Of a stretch of 64,000 nucleotides of DNA, positions 53,535-62,910 are shown in pieces; positions within the stretch are counted from its first letter, which is position 1, and each line of letters opens with the position of its first letter. The notes beneath the pieces were generated by a model. The model was not told the DNA's origin, did no database searches, and worked only from the letters and a program-made list of their open reading frames with translations. Origin of the DNA: CAYUVH01 sp964448135 (GTDB lineage: Bacteria; Verrucomicrobiota; Verrucomicrobiia; Limisphaerales; UBA8199); the NCBI GenBank assembly GCA_964448135.1, contig CAYUVH010000005.1, positions 20,871-84,870 on the forward strand, given 5' to 3'. The position numbers and the translations under genes are program-made.

Positions 53535-55706
53535 GTGGAAGAAAGACTACCAGCCAGCGCATTCGGCACGGCCCAGTTCATCAATCGTGAACTGAGCTGG
53601 CTCGAATTCAATCATCGCGTCCTCGAGGAGGCGCTCGACCCGAAGAATCCGCTGCTGGAACGCGTGAAGTTTTTCTGCATTGTCAGTTCGAACCTCGACG
53701 AGTTCTTCGAAGTGCGGGTCGCCGGCTTGAAGCAGCAGATCGAAAGCGGCGCCGCCGAGCGTTCCCCGGATGGCCAGACACCGGTGGAGACGTTGCGGGT
53801 GATCGAGCAGCGCGTCCGGCGCATGGTGGATGAGCAATACAAGTGCTGGCGTGAGGACTTGCTGCCGGCCCTGGCCGCCGATGGTATTCGCATTCTGTCG
53901 CTGGCCGAGTTGGAGCCGTCGGATCGCGCGTGGTTGCAGAAGTACTACGAGGAGCAGATCGGCCCGACGTTGACGCCGCTGGCCCTGGACCCGGCGCATC
54001 CCTTTCCGCAACTCCTCAACAAATCGTTGAACCTGATCGTGCGGCTGGAAATGCGCAAGCGGCTGGAGTCGCACAAGCACCTGGCCGTGGTGCAGATCCC
54101 GCGCATTCTTCCGCGCATGGTGCGGCTGCCCCGCGAAGATGGCCGCCAGGAATACGTGCAGCTCGAGCACTTGATCGGCGAGCATCTCGGCGATTTGTTT
54201 CCGGGGACCAAGGTGCACGGCTATTGGCCTTTTCGCCTCACCCGGAACAGCGAGCTCTACATTGACGAGGAGGAGGCGGCGAACCTTCTCAAGGCGGTCG
54301 AAAATGAGCTGCACAAGCGTCGCAAAGGTGATGCCGTCCGGCTCCAGGCCGCGCACGATTGCCCGCCGTTCATCCTCTCGGCATTGCTGAAGACGTTGCG
54401 GCTGACGGAACAGGATCTTTACCTGGTGGACGGCCCGGTGAGTCCTTCGCGGCTGATGGCGCTCTATGAAGGCGGACATTCGCCCGAACTGCGCGATCCG
54501 CCGTTTGTTTCCAAAACCTCGGTGATGCTGCGGGACAAGCCCGACATTTTCGCGGCGATACGCGAGCGCGATATTCTCCTTCATCATCCCTACGAGAGTT
54601 TCGACAGCGTGGTGGAGTTTTTGCAGCAAGCCGCGGCGGATGTGGACGTGCTGGCCATCAAACAGACCTTGTATCGCACCGGCGGCGACCGGCGGATCAT
54701 CGGCGCGCTCGAAACCGCGGCGCGCAATGGCAAGCAGGTGACGGCGGTGGTGGAATTGCGCGCGCGCTTCGACGAGGCCAACAACATCGAGTGGGCGAGG
54801 CAACTCGAGGAAGCCGGTGTGCACGTGGTCTATGGACTGGTGGGCTACAAGATCCACGCCAAGGCCTGCCTGGTAGTTCGCCGGGAAAAGCACCAGATTC
54901 GCCGGTACGTGCACCTGGCGACCGGAAACTATAATCCCACCACGGCGCGACTTTACACGGACCTTGGATTTTTGACCTGCCGGCCGGATTTCGGCGAGGA
55001 CGTCGGCGCGCTGTTCAATCTGCTCACCGGCATTTGCCAGTTCCAAAAAATGCGCAAGCTGCTGGTCGCGCCGTTTGATTTGCGCGAGCGGATCCAGGCG
55101 CTGATCGAACGCGAAGCCGAGAACGCGCGGCGGGGTCTGCCCGCGCGCATCATCGCGAAAATCAATTCGCTGGCGGAGCCGCGCATCATGGAGGCGCTGT
55201 ATAACGCTTCGCGGGCGGGAGTGAAGATTGATCTGATCATTCGCGGCGTCTGCGCCTTGCGGCCCGGCCTGGAAGGGGTGAGCGAGAACATCAAGGTGCG
55301 CAGCATCGTGGACCGGTTTCTCGAGCACAGCCGCATTTATTATTTCGAGAATGCGTGCCAACCGGAGGTGTTCGTAGGCAGCGCGGACTGGCTCCCGCGC
55401 AATTTGTTCCGCCGCATTGAAACGGTGTTTCCCATTGAGGACGGCAACCTCCGCGAGCGCCTGATCCGCGAGATTTTGCAGATACCCCTCGCGGACAACG
55501 TCAAAGCCCGGATATTGCAGGCGGATGGAACCTATCGGCGGTTCACTCCGGGGCGGGGCGAACCGGCGCAGCGTAGCCAGCTTGAATTCATCGCCCTGGC
55601 ATCCGGCGCGAAGCCGGGCCCCGCCCAGCCGGCCGGCAACCGGAGCACTTACCCGCGCGTCAAACTCGCGGCATCCCCTTTCAAGCCGGCCAAGGCTGCG
55701 CGATAA
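53535..55706 (+). CDS. ppk1: Polyphosphate kinase 1
   Basis: A 723-residue enzyme (GTG start at 53535) that reversibly makes polyphosphate from ATP. The N-terminal helical domain has NRELSWLEFNHRVLEEA and FFCIVSSNLDEFFEVRVA. The head domain and the two phospholipase-D-like domains follow; catalytic His441 is in GYKIHAKACLVVRR, near RYVHLATGNYNP. SADWLPRNLFRRIETVFP is close to the C-terminus. The extra basic C-terminal tail is not conserved in the family. It is followed after 3 bp by sixA. Confidence 0.95.
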   Translation: MEERLPASAFGTAQFINRELSWLEFNHRVLEEALDPKNPLLERVKFFCIVSSNLDEFFEVRVAGLKQQIESGAAERSPDGQTPVETLRVIEQRVRRMVDEQYKCWREDLLPALAADGIRILSLAELEPSDRAWLQKYYEEQIGPTLTPLALDPAHPFPQLLNKSLNLIVRLEMRKRLESHKHLAVVQIPRILPRMVRLPREDGRQEYVQLEHLIGEHLGDLFPGTKVHGYWPFRLTRNSELYIDEEEAANLLKAVENELHKRRKGDAVRLQAAHDCPPFILSALLKTLRLTEQDLYLVDGPVSPSRLMALYEGGHSPELRDPPFVSKTSVMLRDKPDIFAAIRERDILLHHPYESFDSVVEFLQQAAADVDVLAIKQTLYRTGGDRRIIGALETAARNGKQVTAVVELRARFDEANNIEWARQLEEAGVHVVYGLVGYKIHAKACLVVRREKHQIRRYVHLATGNYNPTTARLYTDLGFLTCRPDFGEDVGALFNLLTGICQFQKMRKLLVAPFDLRERIQALIEREAENARRGLPARIIAKINSLAEPRIMEALYNASRAGVKIDLIIRGVCALRPGLEGVSENIKVRSIVDRFLEHSRIYYFENACQPEVFVGSADWLPRNLFRRIETVFPIEDGNLRERLIREILQIPLADNVKARILQADGTYRRFTPGRGEPAQRSQLEFIALASGAKPGPAQPAGNRSTYPRVKLAASPFKPAKAAR

Positions 55707-55709
55707 ATC

Positions 55710-56210
55710 ATGGATTTTTTCATTCTTCGCCACGGCATTGCCGCGGACCGCGAGTCCGGAGATTTCGATCGCGATGCCGACCGCCCACTGACGCCGGAAG
55801 GAATAAAAAAGGTCAAGCGCATCGCCGGGTCCATGAAAGCGATGGACCTCGACTGCCAATTGATTCTATCAAGCCCTTACCTGCGCGCGAAGCAAACGGC
55901 CGAGATCGTGACCAAATCCCTGGGCTGGCAACGGCGTTTGGAATTCACGGACGAATTGACACCCGGCGGGGAGTATCGCGGCTTGATCGGGCTGCTCAAT
56001 CGGCGCGAATTGCTCAAATCCGTGCTGCTGGTCGGCCACGAACCTCATTTAAGCGGTCTCATTTCATTGCTGACAACCGGTGAGACGAGCATGGGGCTGA
56101 TCTTAAAAAAAGGCGGCCTGGCAAAACTGTCCACGGACTCGCTGCTGCCCGGCAAGTGCGCCGCACTGGAGTGGCTGCTGACCCCGAAACAGATGGGTCT
56201 GATGGACTAG
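55710..56210 (+). CDS. sixA: Phosphohistidine phosphatase SixA
   Basis: A 166-residue histidine phosphatase. The RHG motif (FILRHGIAADRE) supplies the phospho-accepting histidine; SSPYLRAKQTAEIV and VGHEPHLSGLI supply the other catalytic residues. SixA removes phosphate from phosphohistidine on proteins. Placement beside ppk1, itself a phosphohistidine enzyme, is seen in several bacteria and may mean a shared job. Its end overlaps the convergent GH25 gene by 4 bp. Confidence 0.88.
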   Translation: MDFFILRHGIAADRESGDFDRDADRPLTPEGIKKVKRIAGSMKAMDLDCQLILSSPYLRAKQTAEIVTKSLGWQRRLEFTDELTPGGEYRGLIGLLNRRELLKSVLLVGHEPHLSGLISLLTTGETSMGLILKKGGLAKLSTDSLLPGKCAALEWLLTPKQMGLMD

Positions 56211-58591
56211 GGCCCGCTGCGGGCGCGATAGTATTGCTGGGCGTCGCTGGTGGTGGAGCCCGCAGAAAAAATCACCGCTCCACCACTGAGTGTCACATTG
56301 GTCAGGGGCGACCAATTCACCATGTTCGTCGAGACTTCCACGTAGTAGAGCGCGCCAGAGTCGCCCGTTAGCGTCAACTGAATGGTTTTGTCCGGTTGCA
56401 AGGCCGCGGCTTGGAAAACTCCCGGCGCGGCGGTCTGGATGGAGAGTTGCGCGTTGGAGCTCACCATCGTGCCAACCGTGTTGCTCACGACCACGGAATA
56501 CATTCCCGCCTGGCTGTACTGCACGTTGGCCTGCGTGAAGGAGGAGGAAGTCGCGCCCACGATGTTGCTGGAGCCGAAGCGCCATTGGTAATTGGGCGAG
56601 GGTATGCCCGACGCATTGACCGTAAAGACGGCGTTGGAAGTGACTTTAACCTCCGCATCCGCAGGCTGGGCCAGGATGGTGGGCGCCACGGAGGGAACTT
56701 CCACGCGCACATTATCCACTATGCCGAAGCTCTGGTTGGTGTTGGAGGAAAGCGAAGTAAACGGATCCCAGTAGCCGACGAAAATATTACTGGCGGTCAG
56801 GCTGGCGTTGGTCACGGCGGCGATTTTAAGACCGTCAATGTACCAGGTGATGGTGTTGCCGGTCTTGTTGACCACGACGTCGCGCCAGGCAAAGCCCACC
56901 GTGCCGACATCGAGCCCGCCGGATTGGCCCTGCGCGGGGGGAGGCGTCTGGCCGCCAGGGAAAACATTCGAGTAATACGGATCGCTGCAACGGCGAATCG
57001 AGACAGTACCTCCGACGTAAACGCCGCTATTCGAGGCCTGGAGCGTGGTGCCGATATAAGCGCGATAATCGGGCGCAGCATCCGTGCCCTGACCTTCGCC
57101 ATCGACCGCGAAAAAGACGCCATCGGAAGTACCGCTGTTCCACTGCACGCGACCGCCCGCCGTGCCGAGTCCGGCTGTTTGCAACTGCGTGGAACCCACG
57201 CCCCCAGCGGGGAAGGGGCCGTTGGCATTGATCCACATGTCAAAATGCAGCCGGTAGTCCCCGCCAAATTGCCTGCCAATGGGCGACATGTTCAGCGCGG
57301 CCGTGACGCCGGAAACCATGTTCGCTTCGAACTTCGCGCCCTTGGTGGTTCCTCCCACCGAGTTGGGCGCTGATGGAATCCCATATCCCGAGTAGTCGTA
57401 AGCGAAGCTCACGCGCGAATCAGTCGTGGATTTGGTGACCAGCCAGTTGGCCGAAGAATTCGTATCAAAGTCATCCGCAAACACCGGCGTGAAAGGACCG
57501 TTTACGGTCAGGGTCGAAGGCGCGCTGGTGACCATTCCCGATGAATTGCTCACCACCAGCAAGTAAGTCCCCGCGTAACCCACCTGGATGTTGGAGCGCG
57601 TGAAGTAATTGTTCGTGGCATTGAACAGCTTCGTGCCGTTGAAGTACCACTGGTACCCCAGCGGCGCCAGGCCGGTGGCGGAGCCGGTCATCGTGAGGTT
57701 CGCGCCGCGATCCGCCGTACGGCTCGACGGGCTGGAGGCGATGACCGGATACCCTTGGTTTCCGACGATATAAGCTTGCAGCCCGTTGGTCGTGCCCTTG
57801 AAGACGTCCGAGTCGCCGCCCGAGACGTTCGTGTCCGCAAACTGCCAGAAGTTCCAAGTAGACCAGGGAAAACTGCTGCTAGGGCCGGAGCCGTTGAGCG
57901 GATCAGGCGTGACTGGATAGGAGGAGATGTTGCATGGCCGGTTGGTGACCGAGGTATCCAGTCCGGGATAGCCGCTGATCCCCGAGCTGGGCTTGGAGTA
58001 CCACACACCGGTATAAACCAGAGGCTTCAGGCCCGGGATGCCCTTCGCGCGGCAATAGTTGGAGATGGTATCGCACCATTGGTTCACCCACGCGGACATT
58101 TGCGCGGTGGTCAATCCCGTGCCGTTGGTCGCGTACTGGTCTTCCCAATCGAGCATCGGAATGAAGGATCGCCCATCGAGGGTCACGTAATTGCTCACTA
58201 CTGACCAATAATAATTCGCCTCGCTGACGGCGCTGTTGTTGCCGGTGATGTTTGGATTCGTGTGCGGTCGCGCAAAGTGGTAGCCGCCGATCGGGATGCC
58301 CACCGCCTTCGCCCTGGTGATGTTGGCGACGTAATAAGGGTCGGTGTAGGTCGTGCTCTCCGTCGCCTTCGTCCAAGCAAAGACCATCCCGCCATTTTTA
58401 ACGTTCGTCCAATTGATGCCTCCCTGGTAATGCGAAGTATCGCAACCCAAAGGCCGCTGGGCCAGCATTCGGCCGGGAGCCAGGGCCAGGGCGGAGCCAA
58501 GAAGGATCAGCGCGGTGCGCGCGCTCAGGGTGCGAAGTCCAGGGGCAAAGCCAGCGTGCGGTGCGCTGCGAAACCAGGAAAAGAAGGCCAT
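56207..58591 (-). CDS. Secreted GH25 muramidase with Ig-like modules
   Basis: A 794-residue secreted protein from the ATG at 58591, with a signal peptide ending near LAPGRMLAQ. The N-terminal GH25 domain (about 45-270) begins GCDTSHYQGGINW, with the catalytic aspartate, and has MLDWED with the acidic pair. Two Ig-like modules (PSSRTADRGANLTMTGSATG and the one ending in LSIQ) flank a laminin-G-like region with FHFDMWINA-type strands. The C-terminus (LYYVEVSTNMVNWSPLT) is a small domain frequent at the end of Verrucomicrobiota secreted proteins. It should cleave peptidoglycan outside the cell. Confidence 0.87.
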   Translation of the reverse strand: MAFFSWFRSAPHAGFAPGLRTLSARTALILLGSALALAPGRMLAQRPLGCDTSHYQGGINWTNVKNGGMVFAWTKATESTTYTDPYYVANITRAKAVGIPIGGYHFARPHTNPNITGNNSAVSEANYYWSVVSNYVTLDGRSFIPMLDWEDQYATNGTGLTTAQMSAWVNQWCDTISNYCRAKGIPGLKPLVYTGVWYSKPSSGISGYPGLDTSVTNRPCNISSYPVTPDPLNGSGPSSSFPWSTWNFWQFADTNVSGGDSDVFKGTTNGLQAYIVGNQGYPVIASSPSSRTADRGANLTMTGSATGLAPLGYQWYFNGTKLFNATNNYFTRSNIQVGYAGTYLLVVSNSSGMVTSAPSTLTVNGPFTPVFADDFDTNSSANWLVTKSTTDSRVSFAYDYSGYGIPSAPNSVGGTTKGAKFEANMVSGVTAALNMSPIGRQFGGDYRLHFDMWINANGPFPAGGVGSTQLQTAGLGTAGGRVQWNSGTSDGVFFAVDGEGQGTDAAPDYRAYIGTTLQASNSGVYVGGTVSIRRCSDPYYSNVFPGGQTPPPAQGQSGGLDVGTVGFAWRDVVVNKTGNTITWYIDGLKIAAVTNASLTASNIFVGYWDPFTSLSSNTNQSFGIVDNVRVEVPSVAPTILAQPADAEVKVTSNAVFTVNASGIPSPNYQWRFGSSNIVGATSSSFTQANVQYSQAGMYSVVVSNTVGTMVSSNAQLSIQTAAPGVFQAAALQPDKTIQLTLTGDSGALYYVEVSTNMVNWSPLTNVTLSGGAVIFSAGSTTSDAQQYYRARSGP

Positions 58592-58742
58592 GGGATGAGG
58601 AGGAAAAACCGTGGGCGATATGAGTGTGATTCTGCTGGCCCTATCCTCGCTCAACCGTGGAAAAAATCAAGCGAAAGTACAATTGACATGGGAGGATGTG
58701 TGGTTCTAGCGTCGCAGCATGTTTTCGCGTAATCCCCTGAAC

Positions 58743-61631
58743 ATGAACGGCTTCTTAATCGCGTGTTTGACGCTCGCCATTCAAGCCAATGCCGGCAGCA
58801 TCAACCCGGCCGATCTCCGTTGCGAGTATTTGGTCAATCCCCTGGGAATTGACGCCTCTCAACCCCGGCTGAGCTGGCGGATCACCTCCGCGGATCGTGG
58901 GTCGGCGCAGATTGCCCGGCGCATTCTGGTGGCCAGCGACGAAGCGACCCTTGCGAAGAACCAGGGCGACCTTTGGGACAGTGGGACGATCGCCGCCAGC
59001 GAAACCGTGAACGTGTCTTACGGCGGCAAAGCGCTGGGTTCGCGCCAGGCGTGCTATTGGAAGGTGATGGTGTGGGGCAAGGACGGCCGGCCCTCGGAAT
59101 GGAGCGCGCCCGCTTCGTGGTCCATGGGTTTGTTGCAGCCGGAAGATTGGAAGGCGCAATACATCAGCTACAAGGACACGACACCAGTATTCAAGGATGC
59201 GGGCAAGTTGTTCCTCCCGCCGGCGAGGCAGTATCGGAAAGAATTCTCGACAGCAAAGGCGATCAAACGCGCGACGATTTACGCGACGGCGCTGGGCATT
59301 TACGAATTGCATCTGAACGGCCAGCGGGTCGGCGATGCGTATTTTGCGCCGGGATGGACCGATTATCATCAACGGGCGTATTACAATACCTACGACGTGA
59401 CCAGCCTGCTAAAGCAGGGACCGAATGCACTTGGCGCGTGGGTGGGCGACGGCTGGTATTCCGGATACATCGGATTTGGTTTGCTCACGGGTATCGGGAC
59501 GGAGCGCATCGGCCGCTACACCTACGGCAAAACGCCTTCCATCATGGCGCAGCTCGAGATCGAGTACGCGGACGGGAGCAGGGAATCGGTCGTCACGGAC
59601 GGTTCGTGGAAAGTGACCGGCGCGGGACCGATTCAGGAAGGCGATTTTCTGATGGGTGAAGTTTACGACGCGCGCAAGGAAATGGCGGGATGGGCGGCGA
59701 CGGGTTTCAACGACGGCGAATGGGAACGCGCAATTCCGGCGGGCGAGAATGGTCCGGCGCCGGCGACGTTTTACGAGTTTCAGAATCCGCCGCCGGGAGG
59801 GAAGTTGGAAGTGAAAGGGCACCCGGTGGATTTGGGCTTCAAGCGCCCGGCGAAACTGGAGGCATTTCCCGGCGTACCGGTGCGCCGGATAACAGAGATC
59901 GCGCCGATAGCGATGGCCTCGCCGACCAACGGAGTTTACGTGTTCAACCTTGGGCAGAACTTTGCCGGTGTCGCCCGGTTGAAGGTCAAAGGCCCGGCCG
60001 GTACCAGCATCCGGTTGCGTTACGGCGAAATGTTGCATCCCGACGGCCGTCTCATGACGGAGAATTTGCGCAAGGCGCGTGCCACCGACACATACATCCT
60101 GCGCGGTGATCCGGACGGCGAAGCCTACATTCCGCGCTTCACGTTCCACGGATTCCAATACGTCGAGATCAGCGGCTATCCCGGCACGCCGGAGACGAAC
60201 GCGATCACGGGATTGGCGCAGTACTCGGACACCCCGATGACGAGCGAGTTCGAATGCTCGGATCCCATCGTGAACCGGCTCTTCAAAAACATCGTGTGGA
60301 CGCAAAAGGCGAATTTCGTGGATCTGCCGACCGATTGCCCGCAACGCGACGAGCGGTTCGGTTGGACCGGCGACGCGCAGGCCTATGTGCGGACCGCCAC
60401 CTACAACGCCGATGCCGCGGCGTTTTACACCAAATGGATTCGCGAGTTAATGGAGTCGCAGCGGCCGAGCGGAACATTTCCGGGTTACGCGCCGTTTCCG
60501 TTTCAGCACGGCTGGGATTTCGGAACCGCCTGGTGTGACGCGGGGATCATTTGTCCGTGGACCGTTTACCGGGCCTACGGCGATACGCGGATCATTGCGC
60601 GTTGCTGGGAGCCCATGACGAAATTCATGCAATGGCGCAAGACGAGCAGCAAAGATTCGCTCGGCGTGGTGCATGGCAACGAATGGGGCGACTGGCTGGC
60701 CGTAAACGAGACCACGCCGATTGATTACGTTGACACGATTTTCTACGCCTACGACGCCAGGTTGATGGCCGACATGGCGACAGCCCTCGGCAAATCGCGT
60801 GAAGCGAAGGAGTATCGCGCGCAGTTCGAGCGGACGAAAAAGGCCTTCCGGAAAAAGTATGTGAAGAAAGATGGGCAACTTTCGGTGGATACGCAGACCG
60901 CGTATGCGCTGGCGCTCTTCGTGGACCTGATGCCCGACAACCTGCGCAACGCCGCCGGCGAACGATTGGCGGACAAAATCCGCTCCAAAGCCGGGCCGGA
61001 CAATTCCGGAATCACAACTGGCTTCCTGGGCACCCGGCCCCTGCTGCCGGTGTTGACCTCGGTGGGACAAAATGATCTGGCCGTGAGCCTCTTACAGAGC
61101 CGCTTGTACCCGTCGTGGGGATTCGAAGTGGCAAACGGCGCGACAACCATCTGGGAACGCTGGAACAGCTTCACCAAGGACAAGGGATTTGGCGGCGCGC
61201 AAAATGCTGAAATGAATTCCTTCGCGCACTATGCGTTCGGCGCCGTGGGCGAGTGGATGTTCTCGCGCCTGGCGGGCATTGATACCGATGGACCGGGATT
61301 TGAGCGGGTGATCATCCGCCCCATGCCGCCGTCCGGCGCCGCGACCGGAAATCCCAAGCCGGTGGACTGGGTCAAGGCGCGATATGATTGCGTGCGCGGC
61401 CCCATTCTCTCCGAATGGCGCACGGTTGGCGGGAACTTTGAGTTGAACACCACGATCCCCGCCAACACCCGGGCCACCATTTATCTGCCGGCGCACAAGG
61501 GCGATGATCTGCGCGAAGGCGGAAAGGCGCTTCGTGACGCTTCGGGTGTGAAGTTCCTGCGTTGGGAGTACGGCCGCGCGGTCCTGGACGTGGGCTCAGG
61601 CACTTACCAATTTGCCACCGCCACCCGGTGA
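58743..61631 (+). CDS. Secreted alpha-L-rhamnosidase (GH78)
   Basis: A 962-residue glycoside hydrolase that removes terminal L-rhamnose from glycans or glycosides. A signal peptide MNGFLIACLTLAIQANAG is followed by beta-sandwich domains (about 25-360) and the (alpha/alpha)6 catalytic domain. The GH78 signature DLPTDCPQRDERFGWTGDAQ near residue 530 and NEWGDWLAVNE farther on carry the acidic residues. The C-terminal beta-sandwich ends the protein. It may provide rhamnose to the operon at 9847-17145. Its 3' end overlaps the convergent aminotransferase gene by 36 bp. Confidence 0.93.
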   Translation: MNGFLIACLTLAIQANAGSINPADLRCEYLVNPLGIDASQPRLSWRITSADRGSAQIARRILVASDEATLAKNQGDLWDSGTIAASETVNVSYGGKALGSRQACYWKVMVWGKDGRPSEWSAPASWSMGLLQPEDWKAQYISYKDTTPVFKDAGKLFLPPARQYRKEFSTAKAIKRATIYATALGIYELHLNGQRVGDAYFAPGWTDYHQRAYYNTYDVTSLLKQGPNALGAWVGDGWYSGYIGFGLLTGIGTERIGRYTYGKTPSIMAQLEIEYADGSRESVVTDGSWKVTGAGPIQEGDFLMGEVYDARKEMAGWAATGFNDGEWERAIPAGENGPAPATFYEFQNPPPGGKLEVKGHPVDLGFKRPAKLEAFPGVPVRRITEIAPIAMASPTNGVYVFNLGQNFAGVARLKVKGPAGTSIRLRYGEMLHPDGRLMTENLRKARATDTYILRGDPDGEAYIPRFTFHGFQYVEISGYPGTPETNAITGLAQYSDTPMTSEFECSDPIVNRLFKNIVWTQKANFVDLPTDCPQRDERFGWTGDAQAYVRTATYNADAAAFYTKWIRELMESQRPSGTFPGYAPFPFQHGWDFGTAWCDAGIICPWTVYRAYGDTRIIARCWEPMTKFMQWRKTSSKDSLGVVHGNEWGDWLAVNETTPIDYVDTIFYAYDARLMADMATALGKSREAKEYRAQFERTKKAFRKKYVKKDGQLSVDTQTAYALALFVDLMPDNLRNAAGERLADKIRSKAGPDNSGITTGFLGTRPLLPVLTSVGQNDLAVSLLQSRLYPSWGFEVANGATTIWERWNSFTKDKGFGGAQNAEMNSFAHYAFGAVGEWMFSRLAGIDTDGPGFERVIIRPMPPSGAATGNPKPVDWVKARYDCVRGPILSEWRTVGGNFELNTTIPANTRATIYLPAHKGDDLREGGKALRDASGVKFLRWEYGRAVLDVGSGTYQFATATR

Positions 61632-62828
61632 GACTGGTACGAGCAATCGCGTGAGGCGTTTGATGCCTTCGCGAATGCGCGTCGCATTGCAGTTGGAAAA
61701 GTTCAGGCGAATCGTGTTGTCGCCGTCCCCGTTGACGTGAAAATCCTTGCCCGGCACGAAGGCCACGCCGTTTTCGATGGCTTGGGGCAGCAGTTTGCCG
61801 GCGTTCACGCCCGCCGGCAAACGGACGAAGATAAATAAGCCGCCCTCCGGTTTGGTCCATCCCGCCTCACCCGGAAAATGTTTTTTGAGCGCGGCCAGCA
61901 TGGCATCCCGGCGCTCGCGGTAGCTGCGCCTCAACACGGGCAGGAATTCATCGAGGAATCCCTCCCGCAACAACTCCAGCGCGACCTGCTGGCAGAATGA
62001 ACTCGTGTGCAGGTCCGTGGCCTGCTTGGCCTGCACCAGTTTATCAATGACCGCCGGTGCGGCGATCACCCAGCCAACCCGCAGGCCGGGCATGAGCACC
62101 TTGGAAAAAGTGCCGGCGTGAATGACATGTCCCGCGTACGGTTCGCGCCCGGAAGTCGCATCCAAATCGAGCAGATGCGGGAGCATGTCGCCTTCGTAAC
62201 GCAAGTCCCCATAAGGATTGTCTTCGAGAATGGGCAGGTCGTGTTCCCGCGCGAGCTTGATGAGTTGCACGCGACGTGGGCGTGACAGCGTTACTCCCTG
62301 CGGATTTTGGAAATTGGGAATGGTGTACACGAGGCGCGGGCGGCGGCGCATCAGCCTTCTGGCTTCGGTGATATCCATTCCGTTCTCGTCCGCCCGGACC
62401 CCCAGAAAGCGCGCCCCCAGCGGCCTCCAGGCCGTGAGCGCCGCAAGGTAGGTGGGATTTTCGACCAGCACCTGATCCCCGGAGTTCAGCAGTATCCGCC
62501 CGCACAAATCCAACGCTTGTTGTGAGCCACTCGTAATCAGCACGTTCTCCCGCGTCAGCCGCAGCCGTCCTCGCGAATACCGTTGCGCCACCCAGTCCCG
62601 TAATTCCGCCACGCCCTCCGTGTTTCCATATTGCAGGCAGGATGTGCCCGGGCACGTGAGCGCCGCGAGGGTCGCCCGCAGGACCCGTTTCGTCGGAAAG
62701 AGTTCCTCCGCGGGCAATCCGCCGGCAAAGGAAATGATATCGGGGCGCGAGTTGACTTTCATCAACTCGCGCAAGGCGGAGCGGCGCATGAGTTTGGCGC
62801 GCGCGGCAAAATGATCCTGCCAGTTCAT
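61596..62828 (-). CDS. PLP-dependent aminotransferase (2-aminoadipate/LysN-like)
   Basis: A 410-residue fold-type I aminotransferase without a MocR DNA-binding domain. ISFAGGLPAEELFPTKRV, LQYGNTEGVAELRDWVA, ITSGSQQALDL, YTIPNFQNPQG and the PLP lysine in HAGTFSKVLMPGLRVGW are characteristic. The group includes 2-aminoadipate and valine-type aminotransferases; the substrate is uncertain. It diverges from a LysR regulator 82 bp away, which likely controls it. Confidence 0.9.
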   Translation of the reverse strand: MNWQDHFAARAKLMRRSALRELMKVNSRPDIISFAGGLPAEELFPTKRVLRATLAALTCPGTSCLQYGNTEGVAELRDWVAQRYSRGRLRLTRENVLITSGSQQALDLCGRILLNSGDQVLVENPTYLAALTAWRPLGARFLGVRADENGMDITEARRLMRRRPRLVYTIPNFQNPQGVTLSRPRRVQLIKLAREHDLPILEDNPYGDLRYEGDMLPHLLDLDATSGREPYAGHVIHAGTFSKVLMPGLRVGWVIAAPAVIDKLVQAKQATDLHTSSFCQQVALELLREGFLDEFLPVLRRSYRERRDAMLAALKKHFPGEAGWTKPEGGLFIFVRLPAGVNAGKLLPQAIENGVAFVPGKDFHVNGDGDNTIRLNFSNCNATRIREGIKRLTRLLVPVSPGGGGKLVSA

Positions 62829-62885
62829 GGTGACATCGTGCCGCTTCCATCACCTCCCGGCCAATACTTCTTTGTTCCCGGGGTC

Positions 62886-62900
62886 ATGCCTTTGCGGCAT
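62886..62900. promoter_or_regulatory. Probable LysR-type operator (T-N11-A dyad)
   Basis: ATGCC-TTTGC-GGCAT is a perfect dyad with T at 62887 and A at 62899, the T-N11-A spacing of LysR-family boxes. It lies in the 82-bp divergent region, ten bases before the LysR start, as expected for an autoregulatory site that also controls the aminotransferase. Confidence 0.5.
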
Positions 62901-62910
62901 CATTCGGCGC

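Noticed and set aside
53547..55859. A 770-codon open frame opposite ppk1
   Set aside because: It is the antisense shadow of ppk1. The translation is His/Arg/Gln-rich with no family motifs.
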